Assembly (NCBI GenBank): GCA_964653655.1
Contig: CAZZHG010000020.1
Coordinates: forward strand, 1-61,697
Origin: CAZZHG01 sp964653655
GTDB taxonomy: Bacteria > Bdellovibrionota > FAC87 > UBA2466
Reading direction: 5' to 3'
Length of the DNA: 61,697 nt
Under the pieces are notes generated by a model. The model searched no databases and was not told the origin of the DNA. It saw only the letters and a list, made by a program, of their open reading frames with translations. The position numbers were made by a program, and so were the translations under genes. This document shows positions 16,590 through 24,854 of this stretch, one piece after another; the stretch's first letter is position 1; every line of letters starts with the position of its first letter.

Positions 16590-17857
16590 GCGTTCTCCAT
16601 CCAGAGAAGTCCCGCGGAAACCGCGGCAAGGCCATAAAGTACCGGCGGAACTTCCTTGCCCCGTCCCGCAATCAGATAAAGCGCGACGTGGGCGAGAAAG
16701 CCCCAAAGAAGCCCTTGGGTAATCGAAAATGTGAGGGGAATGAGGACTATCGTCAGAAACACCGGAAAAGTGTCCTCGATGGACTTTTGCTTCAACTCCC
16801 CGATCGTCTTGAACATCAGTGAGCCGACAAAGATGAGAACGGGCGCGGTCGCGTAGCCCGGCACGATCCCCGCGATCGGCGCGAGAAAAAGACAAGGCAG
16901 GAAACAAATCGCCGTGTAGACCGAGGTCCATCCCGTCCGCCCGCCCGCTTCCACGCCGGCCGCGCTCTCTATGTAGGCGGTTCCCGAGCTCGTTCCGAGA
17001 AGGCCCGCGCTCAGCGTGGCCCAGGAGTCCACTATAAGACCTTCGCGGAGGTTCTTCGGCTCTCCGCTCTTGTCGACGAGACCCGTCGCCTTCGAAACTC
17101 CGATGAAAGTGGAAATGGAATCGAAAAGATCCGTGAGCAGGATGGAGAGAATGGCGGGAGCCAGCGACAGTTTCAGGGCACCCACGAAATCGAGCTTGAA
17201 CAGAACACTCGAGAAATCCGGCGAACTGAACCACTGACCGGGTAGTGCAACTTTTCCAAGGGCGATGCCCAGACCAGTGACGGCGAAAATCGAAATTAGG
17301 AACGCAAAGGGACTCTTCCGCCGGGAAAGCACCAGTACGAGAAGCAGACCGAAAAGCGCGAGCGCCACTTCGGGAGTGAACTTCCCCAAGGCGACGAGAG
17401 TCGCCGGATGATCCACGACGAGGCCAGCGTTCTTAAGACCGATGAAAGTCAGGAAAAGCCCGATGCCCGCCGCCGCGCCGATGCGCAGGCCCGGGGGAAT
17501 CGCTTGCGCGAGCTTCACCCGAAAGCTAGTCAGCGAGGCGAGAAGAAACAGAACCCCCGCCCAAAACGTCATGCCGAGAGCCGTTTGCCAGGGCACTCCT
17601 TTACCGAGGATCAGCGTGTAAGTGAAAAAGGCGTTGATACCCATGCCCGGAGCGACTCCGAAGGGGAGATCGGCATAGACTCCCATCAGAAGGGTCATGG
17701 AAAAGCAGAGCAGAACGGTGGCCGTGAGAACCCCGCTGAAGGGCATCCCGGTTCCTTTGGTCGAGAGAATCGCCGGGTTCAGGATGACGATGTATGCCAT
17801 CGTGAAGAACGTGGTGAGTCCGGCGATGGCTTCCGTTCGGTGAACGGCTTTGGTCAT
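16586..17857 (-). CDS. Purine permease, AzgA/PbuG type (NCS2)
   Basis: 423 residues with about 12 membrane helices. The N-terminus (TEAIAGLTTFFTMAYIVILNPAIL) is the hallmark of the AzgA-like branch of NCS2, whose members import adenine, guanine or hypoxanthine by proton symport. The conserved GTSSGTAYIESAAGVEAGGRTG substrate-site segment is present. The ATG overlaps the stop of the adenine deaminase gene and its stop overlaps the next ATG, so the three are translationally coupled. Purine uptake followed by deamination is the obvious link. Confidence 0.93.
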   Translation of the reverse strand: MTKAVHRTEAIAGLTTFFTMAYIVILNPAILSTKGTGMPFSGVLTATVLLCFSMTLLMGVYADLPFGVAPGMGINAFFTYTLILGKGVPWQTALGMTFWAGVLFLLASLTSFRVKLAQAIPPGLRIGAAAGIGLFLTFIGLKNAGLVVDHPATLVALGKFTPEVALALFGLLLVLVLSRRKSPFAFLISIFAVTGLGIALGKVALPGQWFSSPDFSSVLFKLDFVGALKLSLAPAILSILLTDLFDSISTFIGVSKATGLVDKSGEPKNLREGLIVDSWATLSAGLLGTSSGTAYIESAAGVEAGGRTGWTSVYTAICFLPCLFLAPIAGIVPGYATAPVLIFVGSLMFKTIGELKQKSIEDTFPVFLTIVLIPLTFSITQGLLWGFLAHVALYLIAGRGKEVPPVLYGLAAVSAGLLWMENA

Positions 17858-19533
17858 GCGGCCCTCACGTCGATGAACTGAAACTTGTCCACGTCGACGA
17901 GACCTTGATCGGTGAGCTTCAGGGAGGGAATTACCGGAAGACTCAGAAAAGCGAGCTGCAGAAACGGCTCGGCGAGCGCGCAGCCCACTTCCCGGCTCGC
18001 CTCCCGCATGCGGGTGATCTGCTTTACGAGCGCACCCTCCGACTCGTAGGACATTAGCCCACCGAACGGAAGGGGAAGTTTAGCGACCACACTTCCGTTT
18101 CTCGCGACCGCGTACCCGCCCCCGCACTCGATGAGGGCGGCGAGGGCCGAGCGCATGTCCTCGGGGTTCGAGCCGACGACGATGAGATTGTGGCTATCGT
18201 GACCGACGCTGGAAGCGATGGCGCCCCTGAAACTTTCTCCGAAGCCGATCGCGTACGCGTTGGCGGGTTTCGTGCCGCGGCCGTAGCGCTCGAGTACCGT
18301 GAGGCGCGCGACCCCTTTTGCGTCGTGGTTGAGTACGTGCCGGGTGGTCAGAATCTTTCCCGGCTCGACACCGATGACGTGCACGCGGCCTTGCGGCCCG
18401 ACCAAATCTTTGGCTTCGGGAACCTTCGCGCGGATGGAGGTGCCGGCGGAAGCTTTGTCGGCCGCCGGAAAAACCAGCTCGTCGGCGGGGACCCCGGCGC
18501 GGAACACGCGATTGAGGGAAACCGACTTGGCGTCCGAGAGCAAAATCATGTCCGCTTCGTATCCGGGAGCGATGGCGCCTTTTGATTTCAATCCATAGTG
18601 GCGGGCGACGCTCCATGAGGCCGCCCGATACGCCACTTCAACGGAGGTTCCCTTTTTGATGGCGCCCCGGACGAGATGATCCACGTGTCCCTCGGAAGCG
18701 ATGTCGAGGGGGTTTCTATCGTCGGTACAAAAGCCGACGGAAGTGGATGTCGCAAGCGTGAGTAAAGGCTGGAGCGCTTCGAGATCCTTGGCGACGCTGC
18801 CTTCGCGGATCCATACTGAAATTCCTTTCGTCAGCTTCTCCTGGGCCTCATCCAACCGCGTGGACTCGTGGCAGCTACGCACTCCGGCCGCGGCGTAGGC
18901 CGACAAGGCTTTACCCGATACGAGCGGGCAGTGGCCGTCGATGATGGAGTCCGAAAAAGCTTCGAGCTTCGCCAGCACCTTCGGATCGGCAAACAATACT
19001 CCGGGAACGTTCATCATCTCCGCGAGCCCCAGCGCCTTGATCCGCCCGGTGAGTTTTTTCAGGTCGGCCGCCGATATCGCCCCTCCCCCGTTCGTTTCGA
19101 GGTGAGTGGCTGGAACGCAGCTCGAGAGCATCACGCGCAAATCGAGCGGCAATTTCTCGGCGGCGTTCAAAAAGTATTCGATGCCCGACACGCCCTGGAC
19201 GTTCGCCAGCTCGTGGGGATCGCAGATAGCGGTAGTTGTCCCGCGGGGAAGAACCGCGTGGGCGAAGTTCGAGGGAACCAGCATCGAGCTTTCCACGTGC
19301 ACGTGGGCGTCTATGAACCCCGGAACGAGCCATTTCCCTTTTCCGTCGATTTCCCGTTTCGCTTTCAGCCCCGGATCCAGAGCGACGACGGTCCCGTCCA
19401 GCACCGCGACGTCCCCTTTTCGCCAAGCACAGGAAAAAACGTCGAGGTAAGTTACGTCGCGCAGCAATAGATCACAGGGAACCTTGCCCTGAGCGGCTTC
19501 CACCCGCCGTTGGATCTGCGCCTGAGTCAGCAT
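17854..19533 (-). CDS. ade: Adenine deaminase (Ade/AdeC family)
   Basis: 559 residues, normal for the family. It converts adenine to hypoxanthine and ammonia. Seen: amidohydrolase metal site DAHVHVESS, PRGTTTAICDPHELANVQG, DGHCPLVSG, CHESTRLDEA and FCTDDRNPLDI, followed by the Ade C-terminal domain (SSVGHDSHNLIVVGSNPEDM). Downstream of a guanine deaminase gene (40 nt gap) and coupled to the purine permease. No ribosome site is clear before the ATG. Confidence 0.96.
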   Translation of the reverse strand: MLTQAQIQRRVEAAQGKVPCDLLLRDVTYLDVFSCAWRKGDVAVLDGTVVALDPGLKAKREIDGKGKWLVPGFIDAHVHVESSMLVPSNFAHAVLPRGTTTAICDPHELANVQGVSGIEYFLNAAEKLPLDLRVMLSSCVPATHLETNGGGAISAADLKKLTGRIKALGLAEMMNVPGVLFADPKVLAKLEAFSDSIIDGHCPLVSGKALSAYAAAGVRSCHESTRLDEAQEKLTKGISVWIREGSVAKDLEALQPLLTLATSTSVGFCTDDRNPLDIASEGHVDHLVRGAIKKGTSVEVAYRAASWSVARHYGLKSKGAIAPGYEADMILLSDAKSVSLNRVFRAGVPADELVFPAADKASAGTSIRAKVPEAKDLVGPQGRVHVIGVEPGKILTTRHVLNHDAKGVARLTVLERYGRGTKPANAYAIGFGESFRGAIASSVGHDSHNLIVVGSNPEDMRSALAALIECGGGYAVARNGSVVAKLPLPFGGLMSYESEGALVKQITRMREASREVGCALAEPFLQLAFLSLPVIPSLKLTDQGLVDVDKFQFIDVRAA

Positions 19534-19573
19534 TGGATATTTTTACCACATAGCTCGCCGCGTAGGGGGGCGG

Positions 19574-20044
19574 TCAGTAGGACTTGCCTTTGGCCTGGGC
19601 TTTCCAGTAGCGGAAGAGATCGGCGCACTCCTTTTGAAGGAGACCCGACTCCACTTTCAGGGAACTTCCGCCCATCTTCACCATCTCCTTGGCGGGGATG
19701 GTGAGCTCCGAAAAACCAGCGGTGTCGGCATCCGCAATAGTCGCGCCGAAGACGACCCGATCGATCTTGGCCCAATGAATGGCGGTCAGGCACATCGGGC
19801 AAGGCTCGGTGGTCGTGAACATCTCGGTGCCGGAGAGATCGATGGTTTTGAGGGCGGCGGCCGCCTCGCGGATCGCGTTCACTTCCGCGTGGGCCGTCGG
19901 ATTGCAATCCCGCCACACGGTATTGTGGGAGGCGGCGACGATCTTACCCTTCCTTACTACGACCGCGCCGAACGGGCTTTGCCCCGCGTCGACCCCTTCC
20001 CGGGCCTTCGCGATCGCCTTTTCCATGTAACTCTTCTCGTCCAT
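19574..20044 (-). CDS. guaD: Guanine deaminase-like nucleoside/base deaminase (GuaD type)
   Basis: 156 residues of the cytidine-deaminase fold. Zinc site: HAE in DCNPTAHAEVNAIREA (catalytic Glu) and PCPMC in TTEPCPMCLTAIHWA. The AIxWAxID...DADTAGF segment and C-terminus (FRYWKAQAKGKSY) match bacterial GuaD rather than TadA, and the neighbours (adenine deaminase, purine permease) support guanine to xanthine conversion. GAAGGGAAG precedes the ATG. A tRNA adenosine deaminase is less likely given the missing TadA-type C-terminus. Confidence 0.85.
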   Translation of the reverse strand: MDEKSYMEKAIAKAREGVDAGQSPFGAVVVRKGKIVAASHNTVWRDCNPTAHAEVNAIREAAAALKTIDLSGTEMFTTTEPCPMCLTAIHWAKIDRVVFGATIADADTAGFSELTIPAKEMVKMGGSSLKVESGLLQKECADLFRYWKAQAKGKSY

Positions 20045-20051
20045 CTTCCCT

Positions 20052-20900
20052 TCAAAAGAGGTTCAGCACTTCTCCGTGGAACCGCAGGTGGTCTCCGATG
20101 AACGACTGTACGAAGAAGTAACCGTGATCGTACCCCTGTTGAAGACGATAGTTCAGAGGAAATCCGACCGCTTCGCAGGCTTCCCGGAGAACGTCCGGCA
20201 TGAGTTGCTCCTTGAGGAACTTATCGTCGGAGCCCTGGTCGACGAGGATCGGAAACGTGGTGCGGGCGCGGGAAACGAGAAGGCTCGCGTCATACTCTTT
20301 CCAGGCGTCCTTGTTCGGCCCGAGAAGTTTGGAGAAAGCGTACTGTCCCCAAGGCGACCGTGTGGGCGCGCTGATGGGAGCGAACGCCGAAACGGAAAGG
20401 TAACGGCCCGGTTGCCGAAAAGCGGCGACAAGCGCTCCGTGCCCGCCCATGGAGTGGCCCATGATGCCTTCCCGGTTGGGAAGCGACGGAAAGTTGGCGT
20501 GAACCAGAGCCGGCAGCTCTTCCGTCACGTAGTCGTACATCCGAAAGCGCGTGTTCCAAGGTTTCTCCGTGGCGTTCACGTAGAAGCCGGCCCCTTCGCC
20601 GAATTCCCAGCCGTCGGTCGCTCCGACGATTCCGGTTTTGCGCGGGCTCGTGTCCGGCACCACCAGCATGAGTCCGAGCTGAGCGGCCCACTGTTGGGCG
20701 CCCGCCTTCGCCATGAAATTTTCTTCCGTGCAGGTGAGCCCCGAAAGGAAGTACACCACCGGCACCCGGCGTTTGTCCGCCTGGGGCGGAACGAACACGG
20801 AGAATTTCATTTCTCCGCCGCACACCTCGCTCTGATGGCGGTAGAAACCCGTCCACCCTCCGAAGGTTTTGCTGCGGCTGAGAAGTTCTGGTCTTTCCAT
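20052..20900 (-). CDS. fghA: S-formylglutathione hydrolase
   Basis: 282 residues, esterase D family (PF00756). It hydrolyses S-formylglutathione to formate and glutathione, the second step of glutathione-dependent formaldehyde oxidation. Nucleophile elbow GHSMGG (148-153, S150); YFLSGLTCTEENF, family-specific, supplies the oxyanion region; the catalytic Asp is in VDQGSDDKFL and His in GYDHGYFF. Start at 20900 with AAGGGGC upstream; the frame is open much further into adhC but those codons are antisense-free shadow. Nine nt after adhC, so one operon. Confidence 0.96.
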   Translation of the reverse strand: MERPELLSRSKTFGGWTGFYRHQSEVCGGEMKFSVFVPPQADKRRVPVVYFLSGLTCTEENFMAKAGAQQWAAQLGLMLVVPDTSPRKTGIVGATDGWEFGEGAGFYVNATEKPWNTRFRMYDYVTEELPALVHANFPSLPNREGIMGHSMGGHGALVAAFRQPGRYLSVSAFAPISAPTRSPWGQYAFSKLLGPNKDAWKEYDASLLVSRARTTFPILVDQGSDDKFLKEQLMPDVLREACEAVGFPLNYRLQQGYDHGYFFVQSFIGDHLRFHGEVLNLF

Positions 20901-20908
20901 AGTGCCCC

Positions 20909-22018
20909 TTAGTACTGAATCACGGTGCGGATGACTTTTCCGTCGTGCATGAGCTCGAAGGCTCGGTTGATTTCGTTGAGCGGCATGGTCTTGGTGACGA
21001 ACTGGTCCACCTTGATCTCGCCGGCGAGATATTTCTCGACGTAACCCGGAAGCTGGCTGCGGCCTTTCACGCCGCCGAACGCGGTCCCTTTCCAGACGCG
21101 TCCCGTAACGAGCTGAAAGGGACGGGTCGAAATTTCCTTTCCCGCGGCGGCGAAGCCGATGATGATCGATTCGCCCCAGCCCTTGTGGCAGCACTCGAGG
21201 GCCGAGCGCATGAGATCCGTATTGTCGACGCACTCGAAGGAGTAATCGACGCCTCCGTCGGTCATCTCCACGAGAACTTGCTGTATGGGAGCCGGAAATT
21301 TCTTCGGGTTCACGCAATCGGTCGCGCCGAGGCTTCTGGCGAATTCGAACTTCGACTCGTTCACGTCGACCGCGATGATCCGCGACGCCTTCGCCATCAC
21401 GGCTCCTTGCACGACGCTGAGGCCGATGCCGCCGAGGCCGAATACGGCGACGGTGGAACCGGGGGTAACCTTCGCGGTGTTGAGAACCGCGCCGATGCCC
21501 GTCGTGACTCCGCAGCCGAGTAGACAAACCTTATCGAGCGGCGCCTTCGGATTGATTTTCGCGAGCGCGATTTCCGGCAGCACCGTGTACTCGGAGAACG
21601 TGGACGTTCCCATGTAATGGTGGATGAGCTTGCCGTTTTTCGAGAAGCGGCTCGTGCCGTCCGGCATGAGGCCCTTGCCTTGAGTCGCGCGGATGGCCTG
21701 GCACAAATTCGTTTTGCCCGAACGGCAGAACTTACATTCGCCGCATTCCGGGGTGTAGAGGGGGATGACGTGGTCGCCGGCTTTGAGCGTTTTCACTCCG
21801 GGCCCGACTTCCTGAACGATGCCCCCGCCCTCGTGGCCGAGGATCGTGGGAAAGAGGCCTTCCGGATCCGCTCCGGAAAGAGTGTAAGCGTCGGTGTGGC
21901 AAACTCCGGTGGCGACGATTTTAACGAGCACTTCTCCGGCTTTCGGCCCTTGAAGCTCGACTTCTTCGACTTCCAGCGGAAGCCCTGCCCCCCAAGCGAC
22001 GGCGGCGCGAGTTTTCAT
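20909..22018 (-). CDS. adhC: S-(hydroxymethyl)glutathione dehydrogenase (class III alcohol dehydrogenase)
   Basis: 369 residues, zinc-dependent medium-chain dehydrogenase. It oxidises S-hydroxymethylglutathione (formaldehyde plus glutathione) with NAD. Catalytic zinc ligands C40, H62 (GHEGGG) and a later Cys (LLGCGVTTG), structural zinc cysteines in CGECKFCRSGKTNLC (92-106), nucleotide fold GLGGIG. Class III marks include GVCHTDAYTLSG and RATQGKGLMPDGTSRF. GGAGGGGG precedes the ATG. First gene of the fghA pair; both run on into the purine genes with small gaps. Confidence 0.96.
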   Translation of the reverse strand: MKTRAAVAWGAGLPLEVEEVELQGPKAGEVLVKIVATGVCHTDAYTLSGADPEGLFPTILGHEGGGIVQEVGPGVKTLKAGDHVIPLYTPECGECKFCRSGKTNLCQAIRATQGKGLMPDGTSRFSKNGKLIHHYMGTSTFSEYTVLPEIALAKINPKAPLDKVCLLGCGVTTGIGAVLNTAKVTPGSTVAVFGLGGIGLSVVQGAVMAKASRIIAVDVNESKFEFARSLGATDCVNPKKFPAPIQQVLVEMTDGGVDYSFECVDNTDLMRSALECCHKGWGESIIIGFAAAGKEISTRPFQLVTGRVWKGTAFGGVKGRSQLPGYVEKYLAGEIKVDQFVTKTMPLNEINRAFELMHDGKVIRTVIQY

Positions 22019-22066
22019 TCCCCCTCCATTAGAAAGGGGCGAAGCTACACCTCCCGGTGGGTTCCT

Positions 22067-23323
22067 TCAAGGTTGAGGTTTTTGGGGGTCCGCGGGGATC
22101 AAGCCCGACACTAACTGCCCGAAAAGACGGCAAAATCTGGCCGGAAGCTCCCGACGGGGAAACTCGGTCAGCCGCCGCCGGGTAATGGCCGGAAGGCTGC
22201 GGAAAGCTTCGATTAGGTCCTTCTCGAACACGTCCGTATCGAGGCTCTCCACGATTCGAATCTTCGAGCCCTGATCGTCGGTGACGCGGATGCGGATGCC
22301 GGTCTTCGGATCGATGTCGGATTCATCTATCGCGATTGATACCGGGCGCGAGCTCGCAATGAGCTTTTCGTTCAGGAACCCGAGCACCGCGAGCACGTCC
22401 GCGGGCGCGAACTGGCGCCCGCCGTGCTCGACGAGTGCCGCCTTCAAAGGATGCGTCGGAGGAAGCTCGGGCGGGAGGTTTTCGAGCACGTGGCCGTCCC
22501 AGCTGCCGCCGACTCTAGAGGAGTGAACCAGGCTCGGCATCGAGGCCTGGGCGGCGTCGATGGCGGACCAGACTTTCGGAAAATTGCCCGGGTTCACGCT
22601 TCTCGTGGGAAACGCTTTCTTGATGGCGTGGTAGGAAAATACCGTCATGGGCACATCCTTCATCGCCATGAGGCGGTTGCTCGCGTGAGAGCCCGCCGGA
22701 TCCATGTTCCAGTTGTAGGTAGTGCGCAAAACCGTTTCGCCCGTGGGCGACTGAGATTCCGCCCAGCCGCCCATTACGAAGATCTGCTTGATCTTACGCT
22801 TAAGCGAAGGGTTCTTCTCGAGCACCTCGACGAGATCCACGGGAGGAGCGAGCATGAGAATCTCGACCTCTCCGTCGTTCGCCCTCGAAAGGCCCTCGAA
22901 GATCGCCTTCTGCAAGTCCAAGCTCGATTTCGGCGCGGCCTCGAGTTCCGCGAGTTTCGCTTCCGTGAGAATCCCCTGCCCTTCGTGCGTGTACTCGCGG
23001 GCTGGACGGGTGGCCGACAAATTCGGATAAGAGCCGGCCTCGCCGCCGGTGCCCTGGTGAACCGGCACATTTCCGAGGCCGATCTGGTCGAGCATGAGCC
23101 GGCCGAGGGCCTGCTTTCTCGCCGCGTTCATCACCGTCGTGCCGAAGAAGAGAAAATCCGTTTCCGGAACGTTCGCAGCGAGAAGGTGAATCGCCATCCG
23201 ATCGTCGGGCTCCATATCGGTGATGACCATGAGCCGGCCCGTCTCGGCGCGGCCCTCGGGACAAAAGAAGGTGAGCACGCCGAGCATCAGCTTGGCGGCC
23301 AAAAGGTAAGTTCGGAGTGGCAT
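22067..23323 (-). CDS. Secreted nucleoside hydrolase-like protein
   Basis: 418 residues. An N-terminal signal (MPLRTYLLAAKLMLGVLTFFC), which could be a lipobox ending at C21 or a Sec signal cleaved after GRA, precedes an inosine-uridine nucleoside hydrolase fold. The calcium-site motif is the variant TDMEPDD (D36, E38, D40, D41) rather than DTDPGxDD; FVMGGW and NWNMDPAGSHASNRLM provide the usual mid-protein glycine and Asn/Asp ligands. The DUF1593 branch has a similar N-terminal motif. If active it would release bases from nucleosides outside the cytoplasm, feeding the purine permease nearby. Ten nt after the esterase gene. Confidence 0.8.
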   Translation of the reverse strand: MPLRTYLLAAKLMLGVLTFFCPEGRAETGRLMVITDMEPDDRMAIHLLAANVPETDFLFFGTTVMNAARKQALGRLMLDQIGLGNVPVHQGTGGEAGSYPNLSATRPAREYTHEGQGILTEAKLAELEAAPKSSLDLQKAIFEGLSRANDGEVEILMLAPPVDLVEVLEKNPSLKRKIKQIFVMGGWAESQSPTGETVLRTTYNWNMDPAGSHASNRLMAMKDVPMTVFSYHAIKKAFPTRSVNPGNFPKVWSAIDAAQASMPSLVHSSRVGGSWDGHVLENLPPELPPTHPLKAALVEHGGRQFAPADVLAVLGFLNEKLIASSRPVSIAIDESDIDPKTGIRIRVTDDQGSKIRIVESLDTDVFEKDLIEAFRSLPAITRRRLTEFPRRELPARFCRLFGQLVSGLIPADPQKPQP

Positions 23324-23332
23324 CGAGTACGT

Positions 23333-24412
23333 TTAAGGCAGACGGAAGCGCTTGAAGAACGTCATCGCGACTTCGCTCATGTCGAAGTCGACGGTGAGAT
23401 TGCCCGTCTTGAGAAGCGGAAAACAACTCTGCTCGTTGGACGGCCAAGTGTGTCCGCCGCCCTCGACCCGAATCAGCTCGACGCTCGCGTTTTGGGCGCA
23501 CTGTCCGTACATGGTACGCGGGTCGGCTTTGTTGAGCTCATTGCGGGTAGCCTGGTTCGGAAAAGGATTGCACTGCGCCTGCGCCCGCCCGCCGTAGAGA
23601 CGATCCCGATCCGACACCGAAGCGACCGTTGGGGACGCCGAGCAATTCGAGGCATTTCGAAAAAGCGCGAGCGTGTCTTCCACCGACATTCTCGCCCCGA
23701 GGTTCAACCCCTGAGAGGTCGGGCTGCTGCCCATGCCTCCTTCGTACGGCATGAAGGTGTCGAGCGTTCCGTTCACCATGAGGAGCGACACCGGGCGGGC
23801 GGGGGAGCAGGAATCTCTCAAAGCGACCGGAAGGGCGGCGGCGTTGCTCACGAACGCGGCGAATTTGTCCGCGAGTTCGCAAGCCAGGCGCAGAGTCAGC
23901 GTTCCTCCGTTGGAGTGGCCCGTGGAATAAACCCGGCTCATGTCCGCCTTGCCGGTGCCAGCAAACAGCGCCAGCAGATCGCGCACGAACTGAACGTCGT
24001 CGGACTTCGAAATCAGCTCCCCCTCGGCGTTGATACGACCGTCGTTCCAGCTCTTCTCGATGGCGTTGGGGTAAACGACGATTGACGGGTTTTGCCTCGC
24101 CTGATCGGCAAAGGGACTAACCGATTCCGCTTCGTCCGCGACTCCGCCTCCACCGTGGAAAACGAAAATCACTGGCTGCTTCGATCCGCAGTCGCGCTTG
24201 GGGGAAAGTACTATGAACTCGCGGGTGATTCCGGAGGAGACGATGGTGAACTTCTTCTTCGCTTGAACGAGGATCCGGCGACACATGCTGTCGAGCTCCG
24301 CCGCGAGAGAGGCGGAGGTCGTCGCTTCGGCGAAGGCCGCTTTCGATCCGAACAGCCCGGCGATGGCGGCGACGGTGATAACGACCCAGCGTACAAGATT
24401 GGCGTGGCGCAT
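23333..24412 (-). CDS. Secreted esterase, PHB depolymerase/feruloyl esterase (LpqC) family
   Basis: 359 residues with a Sec signal (about 1-28, ending AAFA). Alpha/beta-hydrolase: oxyanion segment IFVFHGGGG (82-90), nucleophile GHSNGG (165-170, S167), catalytic Asp in MVNGTLDTFMPY and His in VEGGGHTWP. This matches COG3509, whose members hydrolyse polyhydroxybutyrate oligomers or feruloyl and similar esters. The ribosome site AGGGGG is clear. Six cysteines suggest disulfides in the mature exported enzyme. Substrate unresolved. Confidence 0.85.
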   Translation of the reverse strand: MRHANLVRWVVITVAAIAGLFGSKAAFAEATTSASLAAELDSMCRRILVQAKKKFTIVSSGITREFIVLSPKRDCGSKQPVIFVFHGGGGVADEAESVSPFADQARQNPSIVVYPNAIEKSWNDGRINAEGELISKSDDVQFVRDLLALFAGTGKADMSRVYSTGHSNGGTLTLRLACELADKFAAFVSNAAALPVALRDSCSPARPVSLLMVNGTLDTFMPYEGGMGSSPTSQGLNLGARMSVEDTLALFRNASNCSASPTVASVSDRDRLYGGRAQAQCNPFPNQATRNELNKADPRTMYGQCAQNASVELIRVEGGGHTWPSNEQSCFPLLKTGNLTVDFDMSEVAMTFFKRFRLP

Positions 24413-24470
24413 AAGATCCCCCTAAGGGGCATATCGGAAAATCCGGACCCTATCCTTAATATGTCCCCGA

Positions 24471-24854
24471 TTAACTTTTTAGGTCGAACCGGCCGTGGTT
24501 GTTCCAGCGCCATTCGGTGTAATAAAGGAAGGCGACCCCGAGTCCCTTCCGCTTTCGGTAAGTCCCTAGCCACGCGCAAAGGGCGATGGCTATCACCACC
24601 GCCCGGCCGACCCAAACGTTGCGGGGGGTGTAGAGAAGCATTCCGATGAGAAGAAGCCCCGTAATGAACGCCGTCGTGAAGTAGAGAATCGCCCAGAGAT
24701 CGGGCTCGTCCTTGCGGAAATCGAGAGAACATTGGGGGCAGGCCTCATGGAGCTTGAAGCCTGCGGAAAAGAGCGGCGACTTTCCGCACTGGGGACAAAC
24801 GCCGCGAAAACCACGACCTAGAACTGTTCGGAGCGCAGACACGAGGAACCTCAC
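24471..24854 (-). CDS. DUF983 membrane protein
   Basis: 127 residues matching DUF983 (PF06170): two zinc-ribbon-like pairs, CPQCG (20-24) and CPQC (39-42), separated by the typical LFSAGFKLHEA linker, then two membrane helices (about 50-72 and 83-100). Starts at a GTG directly after the antiporter stop (TGAGTG), so it is translationally coupled. Function of the family is unknown, though members often sit near respiratory genes in proteobacteria. Confidence 0.88.
   Translation of the reverse strand: MRFLVSALRTVLGRGFRGVCPQCGKSPLFSAGFKLHEACPQCSLDFRKDEPDLWAILYFTTAFITGLLLIGMLLYTPRNVWVGRAVVIAIALCAWLGTYRKRKGLGVAFLYYTEWRWNNHGRFDLKS

Noticed and set aside
16590..17234. A 215-codon N-terminal extension of the UDPGP gene
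   Set aside because: It runs in a different frame through the purine permease, has no family similarity, and the ATGA overlap at 16589 gives a natural start.
20901..21527. A long N-terminal extension of S-formylglutathione hydrolase
   Set aside because: It lies within adhC in another frame; the normal family start with a ribosome site is at 20900.
22424..24085. A 553-codon open frame on the plus strand
   Set aside because: Antisense to the nucleoside-hydrolase-like and esterase genes, both of which have catalytic motifs; composition is that of a shadow frame.
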